From Mesaphorura yosii (taxonomy: Eukaryota; Arthropoda; Collembola; Poduromorpha; Tullbergiidae), in the NCBI GenBank assembly GCA_009869945.1, contig WIXG01000098.1, positions 62,001 through 126,000 on the forward strand: a DNA stretch of 64,000 bases, in the 5' to 3' direction. The first letter of the stretch is position 1. Each line of letters begins with the position of its first letter. The translations under genes were made by a program, and so were the position numbers. The notes under the pieces are model-generated. The model was not told the origin of the DNA. It ran no database searches and saw only the letters and a program-made list of their open reading frames with translations. Below are positions 1 to 14,100 of this stretch, in pieces.

Positions 1-1069
1 AATTCATGATAAAGAAGACTTAAATTTCCTTTTCCTTGAGCCTTGCAACGCAATGTGGAGTTTTTGTATTTCGTGTCATGTGACACGTGCGTGCAATTCT
101 TTGTTTAACGCTTGAGTCAAATGAGACTTCACTTCGCTGATTATTGCTGTATCATATCAGTGATTGAGATAGAGCTTCGACGCGATAGGAGGACGGATGG
201 ATGTTTCTTCAATGAAATCACAACTCGTACTGATAACAGATCCAACTCAGTATGTGTTTTGTTTTGACTGCAATGCTGACGTAAAAATTGCGGAAATTTC
301 CACACCGGCAAACCTCATGACTCGTGTCATTATTGCAACAAGTCCAAAGTGTACATCCTCTTGAAACACGCATTTTCACACGCTACAACTAATGTCAGGG
401 TATGCGACCATTTTTAATCCTGCTGTTTTCCTCAAGCTATGTGTGCCTTCCAGACTCGTGGGTCGGTTAACGGGGTGATTGCGTGAGACCAAAGTCCACA
501 GGAGACACGATCGCCACATTTGACCACAAATACGTAAGTAGTGAGCTGGGAATTCTAGAATGTACGTGGTCAAGTTGTCAATAATTGGCCACTGAAATCG
601 AGTCGATGGGAATATTTTAAGTTTCATTATCAAGACAATTTAACAATAGATGAAATTTGAGTATCGTGAAAACAGCATATTAAATCTTAGAATGGTCAAG
701 TCGCAGTTGCAAACGGAGACTTTGGTTACTGTAAGATTGGTATTAAAGCTACCGTGGACGTGAGACAATTGAAAGGGCCGAGTCAGAGTTGTATCAGTAG
801 TCAAAGCTTATGAACAATCAGGATAATAATAACTACAGAGATGTGATGACAATTACGATACCAGCATGCAAGTAGTCGTAGTACTAAAGGCTGCGATATA
901 AATATCAAATATGGAAATTAATTGTTTCCTCTGGTAAAATATCACAACTTTAGTCAATAATTCCCATTATGTAGTTGGTGTTGCTCAATTCACACAGGTG
1001 ACAGCTAACAAGGTGAAGGTCGCAGTCACAGGTACATAAAAGACTGACGGGCATCTGCCTGACGACGGA
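1..1069. other. Non-coding stretch at window start, 3' of the SLC16 gene
   Basis: This stretch is AT-rich, and I see no ORF with protein-like composition, RNA gene or repeat in it. The part nearest 1069 is presumably the 3' UTR of the minus-strand transporter gene. Confidence 0.5.
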
Positions 1070-4000
1070 TTATGAGCACAGCGGCTCCTTGGTATCCCCG
1101 TTGCAGGCAGCACCGTCTTCTCCCTTTGCACACCAATCGGAGCTTGATTTCTCCGAATGATCGTGATCTTCTGATCCAGAGGTTTCGCCACCCTCCTCCA
1201 GAATGTCCTCCAATGGTCCTAGTGAATGTTTTCTCGGCTGGAGGAGTGGTTTCGGAGGAGCAAACTTGGATACGCAAGGAATCGAGAAGGAAATGAGAGC
1301 GGAAATGATGAGGAAAGCTCCAGCCAAGTGAAAAGGGATTTCGTAGGATTGAGTCGCGTCGAAAATGGCGCCTGAAAATTCAGACGGAAATACAAAATTT
1401 TATCACAGACCTTATATTTTATAAAAGTCGCAAGCAGTAAAAGGATGGCCCACCTGAGAGCGGCGTTCCGAGCACCGACGAGATTCCACGAAAGAAAATT
1501 AATAGTCCAAATGCATTGGTCAAATTCTCCAGCCCGAGCAACTCGACAAGAATGATTGAACTAAGAGCAATGAATCCGGACAGCGCTGTTCCGAAGCAGG
1601 TGTACATGAACGCAATCAGATAGTAGTCGAAGCAGAATGGCAGCACGAAAGTGCTAACTCCCATAACGAGAACACAAATGTTGTAGAGGAGCAAGGAGTT
1701 GACCCATGAACGATCAGAAAGCATGCCAAATACCACACGACCAACTGTGCTCGTTACTCCAATGACGGAAATAAAGTAGGCAGCACTGTCGGCGTCAATT
1801 CCCTGTAGAAGATTAGCCACTTTACATAGAAAGTTAAGTCAAGATATTCGAAGGCCACCTGTTTCCTATTTTTACCTGCTTCACGGAATAATCAATCACG
1901 TACACAATAGGAACAAAGAATCCCAACATTCCAAATACAGCACTGAAAGCAATGGTAAGAAATATGGGATTCTTGATTAGCGAAAAGTCCGTCATTTGCG
2001 CTAAAGCAAGCTTGAATGCCCCCGTTCGATGCGCCAGTCCTGGACAACATACGAAGCTTGGCTTTCCGGTCTTTTCAACATCCTCCTCGTAGTCCTTCTT
2101 GGCAATGTTGATAACGCTTTGATGGTAACCACTCAAATCTTGCGATTGATACTCGGGAAGATGTTGGATTGACCCGGAGTAGAAGATGTCCTTCCTCGAG
2201 AGTGGGCGAATTATGAATTTGGATCCATCATTGTCCGTAGAGGTTTTGCGGTCTACACTCATCTTGCGGGTCAATGGACTGGCAACCGAATCATTTCGAG
2301 TGGCCAACAGGAATCGGTAGTCTTCGTCTAGCATGGTAAAATTAGTCGAAATGAAGTATGCCACTTAAGCAAAATGTTATGTTAAAACTTTCATTATGTG
2401 AATTACCAAAAATATCCCGTCGACTTTCCCTCATATTGGCAGCTGACGTCTTGAAATGACCTGAATCGGCGAAGGAACTCTTCCTAAAGGATTAATTTCA
2501 TTTTATTCGAATCTCAGCTAATTTGAATCGGTATTAATGAGCATTTATCAATTCACCTGTGAAAAGACCCACTTGAGGGAACGGCCCGCACCGAGTATCG
2601 TCTCTGCACTGGCTGTCTTCCGGGCTCGGCATCTGCCAGACCCGCTTCTTTCGAAGAAACTAAACTTTCGTAGCAAAATAATGCTTCTGATCCCTTTGAT
2701 GTGAAACTGGATCCCTCTCGCGTCATTCGCCGCGCCGGCCTCGGTTTTCCCGACTGCCCGATTCCGATTACATTACCAGGAGAGGCCCCTAATTTACTCG
2801 GCGAATGTCCACCTTCACTGTGTCTTCGCTCACGTGGGTATTGTATGACGGCATCCGTCCCCTGAGATGTGGTTCTGTAGCAAAATGTAAGATACATGAG
2901 TGGCGAGGTCATCGAGGACGTTCTTGAGAGAAAAGATGAAGGATTCTTACCTGGCTCTTGTTCCTCCACGGAACGATCCTCCACCCGCTCCCTCCCCTGG
3001 CAATTGTTGATTTGTGCCCTCATGAGCGTGAGGCGTTGTTTGGAGACACTCAGCATGTGACATGTGTTTGTGAAGAGTGCGATGTTGTACAACGTCAGGG
3101 CCTGTCGGCACCGACCTTGCTTGCTGCTCTGATTGCTCTTTCACTATTTTCACGTCTCTGTTTTCCGTTGGTGTGGTCACGGTCTTTCCTCCCTCGCTGA
3201 TTGTGGGCAGAATGTCGACTGTTGAGCTGATTGGCGGTAGTGAGGGAGGGGGCTGTGCCGAAGCTTCGAAGCTCTGCGCTAATTCATCCAAGTACAGGAC
3301 CGAATGTACTCCAGGATCAATATTCATCGTTCTCTTGGGCCGTTTCTCCATTGAGCCGTCAGGCAACTGGACCATAAAGTAATCCGAGTTTACGAAGGAC
3401 AACTTCTCCATGTTTTTCTTCTTGTCTTCAGCGATGCGCTGAAGGAGTGGAACTTTATCGCAGGGGTCGAGTGGTTCGACTCTGATCTCCAAGGGCCGCA
3501 TGAGGCTGCCTGCCAGCTAAAAACCAAAATCAAAAGGCAGGTGCGAAATAAAAATAATACAGTTCGAAGGTACTAAAAATGTACGCAGTACGCAGTGTTA
3601 GCTTACGGTCAGCATTGCTGCCATTCCTCCAAACCCCAGACACACCATGCGCCAATCGGCAACATCTGAGACGGCCGTGATGACAGGCGCAAAGAGAATA
3701 GCCCCAATGCCCGACCCCGACAACGCAATTCCGGTAGCCATGGCGCGCTTGGACTCGAAGTAGTAACCAACACACACGATGGCGGGCAAGTACAGGAGTC
3801 CTGCACCAAGTCCTGCGCAAATCAGACAAATGTCAGAACTGAAAAAGCGCGCAGTGGGCGTATCGTCGTAACGCGTTTCCTAGACTCCCTGGAGATTATG
3901 GACTCCTTAACTTGACTTACCTCCAATCAGTCCGTACGTAATAAGAAGCATGGGTAGATTTGGAGAGTACGAGGCCCCTACAAATCCCGCTGCAGATACA

Positions 4001-4677
4001 ATGGCTCCCGTAATAGTTATAATTCTACATCCAAATTTATTTGTCAGGGCACTGACGAGTGGGCCTGCAATGCGCACATGTTAACTGAGCTCGTACTACG
4101 AAATAGCGGTGAGCGGGGCCCAGAAAATTCAACTAGCTCACCAATGCACAACGAGAATCCACCGAGCAAGCTTCCGGCCCACGCAACTTGACTGCGTCCG
4201 ATGCCAGGGTTGTCCTCTTGAAAGGTTTCTACGATTTTGGGCAAAAGAATTCCGAACGACGATGTGCACCCGTCCAGCACGACGAAGACAAAGAAGGCCG
4301 TTGCCACAATCACCCAGCCCCAACCGCCTGAAATGTTTTAACGGAACGCTTGTATTTTAAAGCTTGAACTTAACCTAGTTTAAATAGTTACTTGGTTATC
4401 TTATTGATAATTGATAATTACCGTCTGGTGGCGACGGTATCCCACTCTCGACGATGGCGTGTGCGACTACTTCAGCCGTGTCATACATCATGTTGCCCAG
4501 ATCGTCCTCATCCTGGTCCTCCTCAGGCTCTTCGTGCAGGTAGAAATTCACAGCGTTGTCAAATCCGTCGGTAGACTCGACGTCGTCGTCCTCTGAAGTC
4601 TGACGCTGCATCTGCAGCTTGTCAGTATCGCGTACTGGTTCAGTCTGATTGTGATTTTGGTTAGGCTGCGTGTCCAT
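1070..4677 (-). CDS. SLC16 monocarboxylate-transporter-like protein with a giant central loop
   Basis: Predicted 12-TM major-facilitator protein of the SLC16 (MCT) family, probably a plasma-membrane transporter of monocarboxylates or related solutes; the substrate cannot be read from sequence. Exons (5' to 3'): 4677-4422, 4327-4142, 4064-3921, 3812-3607, 3516-2951, 2874-2557, 2483-2407, 2363-1876, 1802-1454, 1371-1070. All junctions are GT-AG and the frame closes at 963 aa. The family signature DGGWGW(V) spans the first junction and opens TM1; hydrophobic TM segments fill exons 2-4 and 8-10. Exons 5 to early 8 encode an unusually long hydrophilic Pro/Ser/Glu-rich loop of roughly 380-400 residues between the N- and C-terminal six-helix halves. 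The N-terminal tail of about 85 residues is acidic. The start is the first Met in the exon, with a good 5'-UTR acceptor just upstream near 4709. Family assignment is firm; the paralogue is not. Confidence 0.9.
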
Positions 4678-7674
4678 TGTGAAATTGTGACTTGTCTCAG
4701 CTTGTAAATCTGAAAACAGAAGAGAATATGCAGGTAAAAGACAAGTTGTCTGATTCGAATGATGAGCTGACTGTGACTGAGACTAGCTTTGCATTGATTA
4801 AGTTATTAGGGTACAATTCTATCGGTCCTTTATAATAATATCGCATAAATAATATTGGGCACGTAGTCATGCGTGCTATAATTTCATTGACTGACAGGTT
4901 CCAGAGCGTCTCAACTTCTGTCTCAAATCTCAAACACTGCTCCAAGCAGGCAATGTTTTGAAGAACGAGTTGGATACGACAACTTACATAAGATTTGTTG
5001 ACTGAGATTCGAGTTATCAGCGTGGTCATGAACTACAGCTGTTAATTGCGAGTCTACTCATCAAGGCAAGGGTTAAAACATCTTAATTTCGTAATTACTA
5101 ATAATAATGTGGTTAGACGTCAATCTGGACTGGCTGGGAGATATTTTCCTTTCTGCTAGCTAGCTTTCTGTCCGTCTTGTTGACAAACAAGAATTTTTGC
5201 ACTGAAATCTTCCATTGTCCATTGCCATGGGGTCTCATACCGGTTCTTGAACGGACAGCGTGCACGACGCGAGGATGAGCTCACCTTGTTAGATATCGTG
5301 GACCCAGAACTACCAGAACTGGACTCCAGACCAACTCACACGTTGCTGGTTGCTGCCTAGCATTAGCGCAGCTGGCGAATAGTGCGGAGGATGAAGGCAT
5401 ACCTTATTATAGAAAATGTCACAACAGCAAGAAATGAGACATGGGTATTGTGGAAAACCGAGCATTACTGCTATTGATGTTGATTGAGAACGTAAATTCA
5501 ATTACAGTACAGACTGTGTACATTTCCTGGCTTGGGATCGCAGGGATACTGAAACAAGTGTCCGGACTGACCGTTGTAGGCTACACGTGCTGACACTGAC
5601 ATTAATGCGTAGTCTTTAATATCAATATTGCGACTAATCCCAATCATCAGCCAAGCATTCCGTGACTTCTTGGTTCATGTGGCGTTAATGCGGATAAATA
5701 GCCTGCTTACCTTGCTTTCGCGGTGCCGTGCGGTGCAATGAAGTCAGTCTCAATCTCTCCACACGGAGCAAATGCGAATACTCTCAGTCCACTGTGGTCA
5801 CCGATGCGGATGCGGAATCCAATTTTGTCCAGATCAGGTCGGATTGTGTACTGTCGTGGTCACGTCTCAAGTTGTACTGAGGAACGAGTTGGTCAGAAGT
5901 CGGTCCTCCGACTTCCTTATCGCTTCTACACAACGTAAAAAGCGTCTTTATCATAAAAAACCAAATTTTCCGATGCACTTTGAAACTGGGACACGTGGAC
6001 TGCGCTGACAGACTGTGTACATGTGAAATGTTTTGATAATTTTGTAGTGTCTGAGTCAGGTTTGAGCTTGGCCGTGGCACAGAAACTTCGTCGTCTTTCT
6101 GTTCCTTTATTTTCTTACAGGGAACTGCGGACTACGACTCCGACACACAAAAGCCTCTTCACGACGTACTAGAGTAATGCAGTGCAGCGGAGACCTTGAA
6201 CCACCATCTCCTAGTCGGAAGAATCCCGCTTCCACGAATTCAACTGGCACGTTGGGTAGAAACTCGTGTGACGTTGTAGCACTTTGCAAAAATACTTTCT
6301 CGGATTTGCGCACTGAGTGTAGAACCACAAAGCGAAAACTGGAACCAGTGCCAGCCTGTCTGCTGGGTCGTTTGTATGCACAGAAGGCTACGACTACACT
6401 ATTGAACTGTACTTCTGATTCTGCGACCTTGCACTAGCGCACCGCACGATGGCTCGTGAATACTTCCTTTGTTATTTCGCATCTGTCCATGCTCTTAGCT
6501 CGTGCCCAATTCATGATATTCCTTTTGTCTCGGCAGAACAAAATTCCAAACGAGTTTATTTGTGGAAGAAGTTCCATGCATCGTTCGTAGTAATTAATAC
6601 ACCCAGTTCCATTAATATGGGTTTAATTGCTTCTTAATTTATGATCTGTTTCTTGCCTTTTGCCTCAAGCCTGCAACTCCGATCGTAAATCTAGTCTCGG
6701 AATGCAGATTAATAAGTTTGTCCTTGTAATTCCTACGGATGAGATAATGCAAGTGAAATATGTGGACATGTTTATTTGTTACATCTTTCTATAGATAGCG
6801 TGCTGTCGTAAATGGTAAGCGTCGTAAGTTTGACAGAATGCGATGACAAGACGGCAAGTAGAAGTTTCTGAAACCGGTCGTCCAGAATAAAATTACAATT
6901 TCGGAATAAAATCACAAACCCCAAGTCATCTAGCGATCAGCGGGCGCTCGAGTGACCTAAAATTAGTCACGAATAGCGATTTACATTTAAGCCGATTTAA
7001 AAATAGTTGACCATCTACGTCATGCGTCATAATAAGCCGGAGGGAGGAAATTGATGATTTGTCAGAGGAATCTCAATGAAGTGAATTGCAGGTCTTGTTC
7101 TTTATTGCGAAAGAATTTTTTATTGCTATACGGCTTAGAGAAGAAGACAAATTAAGGGAGATAACGTTTGACGGACAGTCAGACAAAAAGGGCATCGCAT
7201 ATCGCATTTAAGACGAATCTGAAAGTTTTTCATACAATTACAGACAGACAAATGTAAGCAGTAACAAGGTGCAAGTTTCGTCAAGATAACTACAAACTAC
7301 ATTTCGTAATAAAAACTTTGCTTCGGATCTTAAAACGTGTGCTACACTTCCCGTTCTCATCCGCTTCTCTTTCGTTTGCCATAATAATTCGAGTTTGCGT
7401 TCGCAATTCCGCTTCCTCATTTTTATGTTCGGTCTCATGGGTGCATTCACAAATACGTAACAAGCAACAACCACGCACGTCGTGCAGGTTGCTCGCATTT
7501 TAATCTTTGCGAATTGAGATGAAATGCATGAATTTCATTGTGAGCCATGTTTCAACATTCAACATTGGACACAACAAAATCCTGAGATGTAATCTTGTTC
7601 ACGTCGGCAGCAGCGACAGTGCGTATAAAGTTGCGGTCAGTACAGCAAATTCCACATGAAGTCTAAACCCTTGT

Positions 7675-7728
7675 TGATTGGTTTGCCGCAAGCTCCCACC
7701 TTCTTGTCGTGGGTCCGGCAAACAATCA
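7675..7728. repeat. Strong imperfect hairpin (inverted repeat)
   Basis: Left arm 7675-7688 and right arm 7716-7728 are complementary over 13 pairs with a single bulged G (TGATTG GTTTGCCG against CGGCAAACAATCA). A second inner stem, CCCAC (7695-7699) with GTGGG (7709-7713), closes a short loop. It is isolated in AT-rich DNA. It could be a structured small RNA precursor, a cruciform, or a tiny transposon relic. Confidence 0.5.
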
Positions 7729-9463
7729 GATCAGATTATCATCTATTTTTCAAGGGGCTGCTTACTCAAACTAACTCGAAGGAATTCTAATTGAAATAAA
7801 GTCATAAAATGAGAAACTCAATTCCCCACGCGAAATCTCAACAAAAACTTGAAAATCTGTCACGGCAGCAAATAAAGCGGCGGACAAAGGCAAAAACGAG
7901 GAAAGTCAACACGCGCTGCCGTGTAATTCTAATCAATTACGTAGGACAAAGTCAGCATCAAGCCCGACCCCAACTCTTTTCTTTTCAAGGCGGCACTGGT
8001 CAACCATGAAATTGAATTCCTCTCCAACGGTAACCGCCCACGTTAGGGGCAACTCGTAAATAAATCATTCCAAAGCGTGGCGAGTAAGAAATGATTGACA
8101 TCAACTACCCAAAGAATAAGTGGTTTAACTCGTATTGTAGTGCATAAGAATGTTGGACGTCGGACCTGTTTCTAAATTTGGAATCATTTGACACGTGGAG
8201 ATGACAGCCCACGTCGCACTGACACTTGTCCTAGTCTTCTAGTGCTGAGCGATACTTCAAGTGGCATTTGTCTTATTATTTCGTGCAAACAATGCAAATT
8301 CCATGTGTGTTTTACCCACTCAATGCTTATTTATCAGCATTCGTCTTCCTTAGCAAGACCGACTGGAATATTTCTTTATTTTGCAGTTGAAGCAAACTTT
8401 TCTTGGGTGTCCCATGAATTTGTTTCAATTGGCCTGAGTTCCGTCATTTTTATAAACATCAAGACACGATTCACTCCTCCCGTAGACGAAATGCTAACAT
8501 GGTGAAATTAAATTTTTCATTTCCTGAAATTGCGAAGGCTGGTTGGAAAACAAGTTTTGATCGGCGAACCTGCTTGAACTTTGAAAATATGCTTGCACAA
8601 AGTTTCAGAAAAGCACATTTTCAACGGAAACAGAGCCCGACATAATCTTCGACATTCTGAGACGAGCATCCATTAGACTATCGGGCGTTTGGACACATCA
8701 ACTTCAATGATGCAGGAATGTAAGCACGACACGCCTTGAATAATTCTGATTCCTACCTCGCACTCATTTGAGCCAAGAAAGTATTAAATGTAAAAGTTGT
8801 ACACAGCTCACTCATCATTTCATCACCATTTGCAGACGCGGATAAACGCTCCTCGTCTTGCCAACACCAGTCTTAGTTGGTCTCATGCGCGTTAAACCAG
8901 CAACAGTAGCGGAAATAACAATAAAGTTAAATATTATTGATTCTAATTCTTAATCTTCAAACATACAATCCGAGCACACTCAGCAATGCTGATAATGACG
9001 GGCAGTGTTGTAAACAATGTCGTTCCGAAAGGATTACGACAGTGTTACTGCTTGCTGCTGGTGAATGAATGGAGTGGGCTGGGTGTGGGAGAGTCTGTGC
9101 TATGGAGGATCAGTGCCTAGGCCCGTGTTCATTGTCAAATATGACAAGCAAATGTCAGGATTTCAGTGAAACTTAATTGCAATTCAGTGTTGATGACTGA
9201 GTTCTATTATTGAGTGCCGTAGCCGACCCACGGAATTCCTTTCTTCCTTTTGAACGAAAAGAAAGCGTAATCCCAGCCGCCGAGCAGAGGTTGATCAACA
9301 AGTTGAGACGACGTCTTATTACGCACACACCGCACCGTGTAACTTTCCTTCCTATTTCTCCATTCTCATCTTCCCTCTGACTAAACCCGACAACTTTATG
9401 ACGAGAACGAGAACCAAGTACGAGTCTCACGAGAAAATCAGCTTCCATTCCCGTCCTGTTCCA

Positions 9464-9471
9464 TGACGTCA
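9464..9471. promoter_or_regulatory. Consensus palindromic CRE (TGACGTCA)
   Basis: Perfect CREB/ATF consensus octamer in the gene-poor region upstream of the neuropeptide gene. A second perfect copy is at 11169-11176. Function is inference from the motif only. Confidence 0.3.
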
Positions 9472-11168
9472 CACACGATAAAAGCAAGCCACGCAACAGC
9501 ACCAGGGAAGTACGCTTACGAAATTTAAAGCCGGGAAATCTTATCGTTTTTCCAAACACCCACATGCTTGCTTGCGCAATCCTCTTGTCATGATACAACT
9601 CACGTCTTAATTAATGCATGACCTTGACAGGAAGCGGAAAGCGGAGCGAAATTACGTTCAGCAAGACACAGCTATAATTATAACATTTAGCATATTAGTA
9701 TCTAGATTACTGGGGCTACGAGGAAGTTGAAGTTTTAACCAAAAACGCTTGCTCGGAGTCATTTTGATACAAACGGGCTGTTAAATAGAGGCAAATGAAC
9801 GGAGCTGTATTTAATTACAAGACCCGGTGATTTTACTAAAATAAAAAATTTCATCCTATTTTCTGCACAGAATTTCTTCAACACCGTATGTGTAAGAACT
9901 CCGTCTTGAAAATCTTTCCTTCTGCTGACTTTTCCATACTTTCGCTTTCCTTCGAAGTACACGTTTTTGTGACGGTGTGGACGGACAGATTTGTATAAGA
10001 TAATAAGGCAAAATTCTCAAATTCGTCTCAACCAACGGCGGGCGGAATGAGCAAACTCCTTGAAAATGAATATCTTGGCATGTTTCATGTAATGTAAGAT
10101 GCGTGTGATGTAAGAAAGTGATCCATTTCTGTCAAACGAGTGACATAATGCTCTTTAATTTCCAAAATTCAATTAGCGGGTTCAATCCTGAGCAGCGTAG
10201 GAAAAAATATAATGTTTCATATATCTGAGCACCTGAACATTTTCTGAATTGTTGGGTGAAGTACGCATTGCCTAAATAGTAGCGGTGCATTTTAATTTCG
10301 GTGAATAAAAATCAAGGCGGTGAACCGCTGGCTGGTCATGGTAGTTATTCAGCCGCCTGATTGCTTCAAGTAGACAAAGGTGAAAGCGTTTAATTTTGCT
10401 ATCGCCAAAATTTTCTTTTTAGGATTGCAAGCGCTTAACCAATTCTCTCACCCACGCAGCAATTTGTTTCGTGTAAAGTTACAATTTTCAGTCCACACGG
10501 ACTTGGCAATTTTAATTATGTGCAAGATCTTTATGGTTTTCTAATGAAGTTTGTGAAATTAACGCACTTTTGTAACTGCCTTTTGCTAAATTAAGCCAAC
10601 TTGTAGCGAACTCTCAAAACTTGTGTACAAGTCACCGTGATTATAATGAGAGATCAACTCAGAATCGTGACTGAAATCCAAGGCACCCTAAAAATGTATG
10701 CAGATTATTGCGAAGGAATCCAAATTGGTGTAAAGAGGAAAAAGTTGCTTGGACCCGAGACGTCACTCATTCAATTGAGTTGAGGAGGACTGTCCTTAAG
10801 AAATGAGCCGCGATGGTGGGCAGCGAGTCTTCTCGAGTTTAGCATTTTCTTGTCGGAAGCCGGGAATTCTCTTGAGGATTAATAAGCTATTCGGACTAAA
10901 TTGCTGTACTTGGTCGTATTATGCCTTGTGATAGGACGAGATTAGAAGGTTGCCCACGGATGTCAATTTGGCCTAGTATAATAATTTCCGAATTTCATTC
11001 TAGAATGGCGGCTCAAATCGCATTCGAGATAAGACAATTCCAGACCTGCGCCAAATTCCGACCAAATGTATTTGCCAGGTAAGGGCTATTGATTCCAGTG
11101 GTGCGTGCATTGCGTGTATTGCAGGGAAATTAGTGACAACCAACTAGCAAGCCGAACATAATGCGTAA

Positions 11169-11176
11169 TGACGTCA
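11169..11176. promoter_or_regulatory. Consensus palindromic CRE (TGACGTCA), second copy
   Basis: Perfect CREB/ATF consensus octamer about 4.2 kb upstream of the neuropeptide ORF and 1.7 kb from the first copy. Confidence 0.3.
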
Positions 11177-14100
11177 AATATTTTACAGTCTGGGTTTTTT
11201 ATAGAATGGTATTGCGTTTTAAGCCTTCGCGAATTATGTTCCTCATTGTTCGGTTTTTATTAAATAATAAATAAATTCGTTTCTAGTGGACTTCTCAAAT
11301 AAAATCCTTCTATTTTGATGCCCGAAAACGCACGAAAAAGCCCCTACAGTGATAATACGGGAAGCCGTTGCCTCCTGTAGACGAAGGAGTAAGAAAGCAA
11401 ACAAAGTATTTACCAAATACAAATCTCAATTGAAATTGGACGAGATTAGTTCAATTCGCTGACTCGAATAAAGTCAGTTTGGTCTCATGACCCATGGTGA
11501 ACCAAAAGCACCAGAAAAATTACGACAAATTGTCGCGATTTTTCTTCCGACATGTCCGAACAGCACCGATGCTGATAACAGTAAACAAGAGCGACGCCAT
11601 ATGTCGCGGTGACTCACAGTCGCGCCGCAAAGTAAGATGAATGTCGCTTGACGGTGGCTTCGTTAATTTGATCCTGGAATTCGCGTGTATCGTGTGTCCG
11701 ATGAAATGGCCAGTTGTGGTGGGTGCAGTCCTTGTCGCAAGTGACGTTACTTGCTTGATGGCGTAATGAAACGTAGGGCATTCATACATTTCTTCATCAT
11801 CGCATTTCAGTTGCGTCGAACGCTCAAGTCAGTCGTAGCGAAACACGAAGTAGAATGTGAAAACTGTTCAGGTACAAGTACGAGATACTGGAGAAAGCAA
11901 GAAAAGTCAGGAACCTAATCTGAACTACTTCACTCACCCTGCAGAGCTCCTCCAGTGCACTTGGCCATTTTACCCAGATAACGAGGACGCAGAGAAATCA
12001 ACTATCTACGGGCACTTCGTACACAGCAAAGGAGTAAAGTACCGGTAAAATACAGTGTCAGGACAGAAGCTGGAATTCTGAACTCAAATTCGAAGTGCAA
12101 TTGAAAAACGGTGGATTCTGGTGCAAAATAGTAAATTTGAGAGAGGACGACCAACACGCAAAGCATCAAATCTCGATTGGGGTTTTAATCCGTGTCAAAC
12201 ACTTGGTTGCAATTATTTAGTAAGTTAGCACGGCGGCACGATGGTGTTGGCTTAGTCTGGATTGCAACTTTGCCGACTTGGAAGGTGAGACTTTTGCTAT
12301 TTACGGTTGTTTATTCCAAATTTGAGGAGGCACTTCGGTGCATTTTTGGCTGGGGCACTCTGATACAGGGAAAGTAGCCCACACACAGAGCTAAAGCAAG
12401 TTCGACAGCGTATGCTGCAAACAGTCAAAACAATTTTATCTCCATTCCAATCGCGGGTTCCGAATTAGTGTCGTCCAGGAGCCGATCTGATTATTCTGAT
12501 CAGTGTGATAGCGTCAATATTTTCATTCCATTTCATACCCCTTTGTGTAAGAATGACGCTTTACCACCGCACAAATTCCCACGTGGATGTAACTTCGTTC
12601 CCAATTCTACCCACGCTTACTTTGATCTTCTTGATGGCTTCAATTGCCCCATCATTCAATTACTAGCTAATTTGTCTTTTTGCGCCTCCACCAGAAATGC
12701 AGCACCCAAGTACCTTTCCATGCTAATGCTGAGAACAAGAATAAAGTTCAACCGCTCTTTCTATCCTTTGGCCGCACATCTTTATTACTTTGCATGCGTT
12801 TTCGCACTGCCATTACGTCAGCTAGCCGCGCATTCATTTGGAGCATTTTGCATTGCGTTTCCCAGCAATTCGCACTCAGCATCAAAGAGATTCAAATGGA
12901 CGAAAGTTAAAATAAAGTAAAGAAGCACAAGGGGACGGTGTATGAAAACTTTACGCTTTGTAGGAAAGGATAACCGCTGTGACTAATTTGCGTAGCATTA
13001 TTTCGCATGTTCAACATCAGACACTAGGCCGTGGCAATTAACATGTTGTCGAAGTGTGTCTAATTATGGAGCGTGTACCAACTGCCAACATGTTCTTGTA
13101 AATCTCCAGATCTCTGTAATTTTAGGGTACTAATTTCCACTTTGGACCTGCACCAACTACCTCGCCAACGCCTCGCGTCACCTACTTTTCGTTAATTTAT
13201 CCATAATATATGACACTTCTGTGCAGGTTTTGGAGAAACTGCTAGAGGTTAGTCAGAACAAATTCCATGCCTTGCATGTTTCAAAATTTTTGGAGAGATT
13301 GAATTACAAGTAATGTCAGCGATCTGGTTGGGTCTGCCGATAACGTACTTAATGACGTTCGTACTTCATTTTAATGTAAGTCTGCATCGACCGTAATTGA
13401 CTTTGTTTTTATTCGCGAAGACGCCGATAAATTTGAGGAAAAACTTTCTGCCAAACACCTCCGTAAAGCAGTAAATACGATCATCTTCCGAAAATCGAGC
13501 TATTGACATAAATGATTTCAGTTTAAATTTTGCTTTTGGATAGCCGGACGATTGCGTTCTCTTCTTAGCCATACAACTTAATCCGTATTCTCTTGCAGTT
13601 ACGCGTGCGAATTCTGTTCTAAACTTAGACTTCTTTTGAAATCATTAAAATCATGGACAAGTGATCAAACAACCATGCACACAATACGCAATAAACGAGT
13701 GTGTGGGTGTGCATCAACAGGAGTTCCGCGCAGTTCCTTCGATGCTTACGAGACAGCAGGGTCTTTCGAGATTTGCTCTAGATTGAGAAAAGATGGTCTT
13801 TCGATATATTAATTAAGAAAGTGTTTGCGTGCTTCGGTTCTTTCTCTTTTCCGAGAATTTTTTCCTATCATCTCATCTCAGGTTCAGGATGGTTAATTCC
13901 ATGCAGGATAATTAAAATGAGCTTAATCGCCCATACTCTTCGTGGTGTAAACTTTCCTCAGTGGTTTTCAACGAAGATGAAAAAATAGGCGAAACGGACG
14001 CAAATTTTAGCTCTGCCGTGCGATGACGACCCACGGCTCCTATTCGAGTTTAGAATCCATGTCCTCACTCGTAAGAAAATGAAAGCCCAGTCAGGCCGGG

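Noticed and set aside
9173-9598. 141-codon minus-strand ORF
   Set aside because: No recognisable domain, no splice context, average composition; consistent with a chance open frame.
10110-10190. tRNA gene suggested by GGGTTCAATCC
   Set aside because: Only the B-box-like string fits. The upstream 60 nt is AT-rich with no A box, acceptor stem or anticodon arm.
12468-12920. 150-codon plus-strand ORF (no ATG near its start)
   Set aside because: No domain or coding bias, begins at a non-ATG codon, and overlaps another equally open frame.
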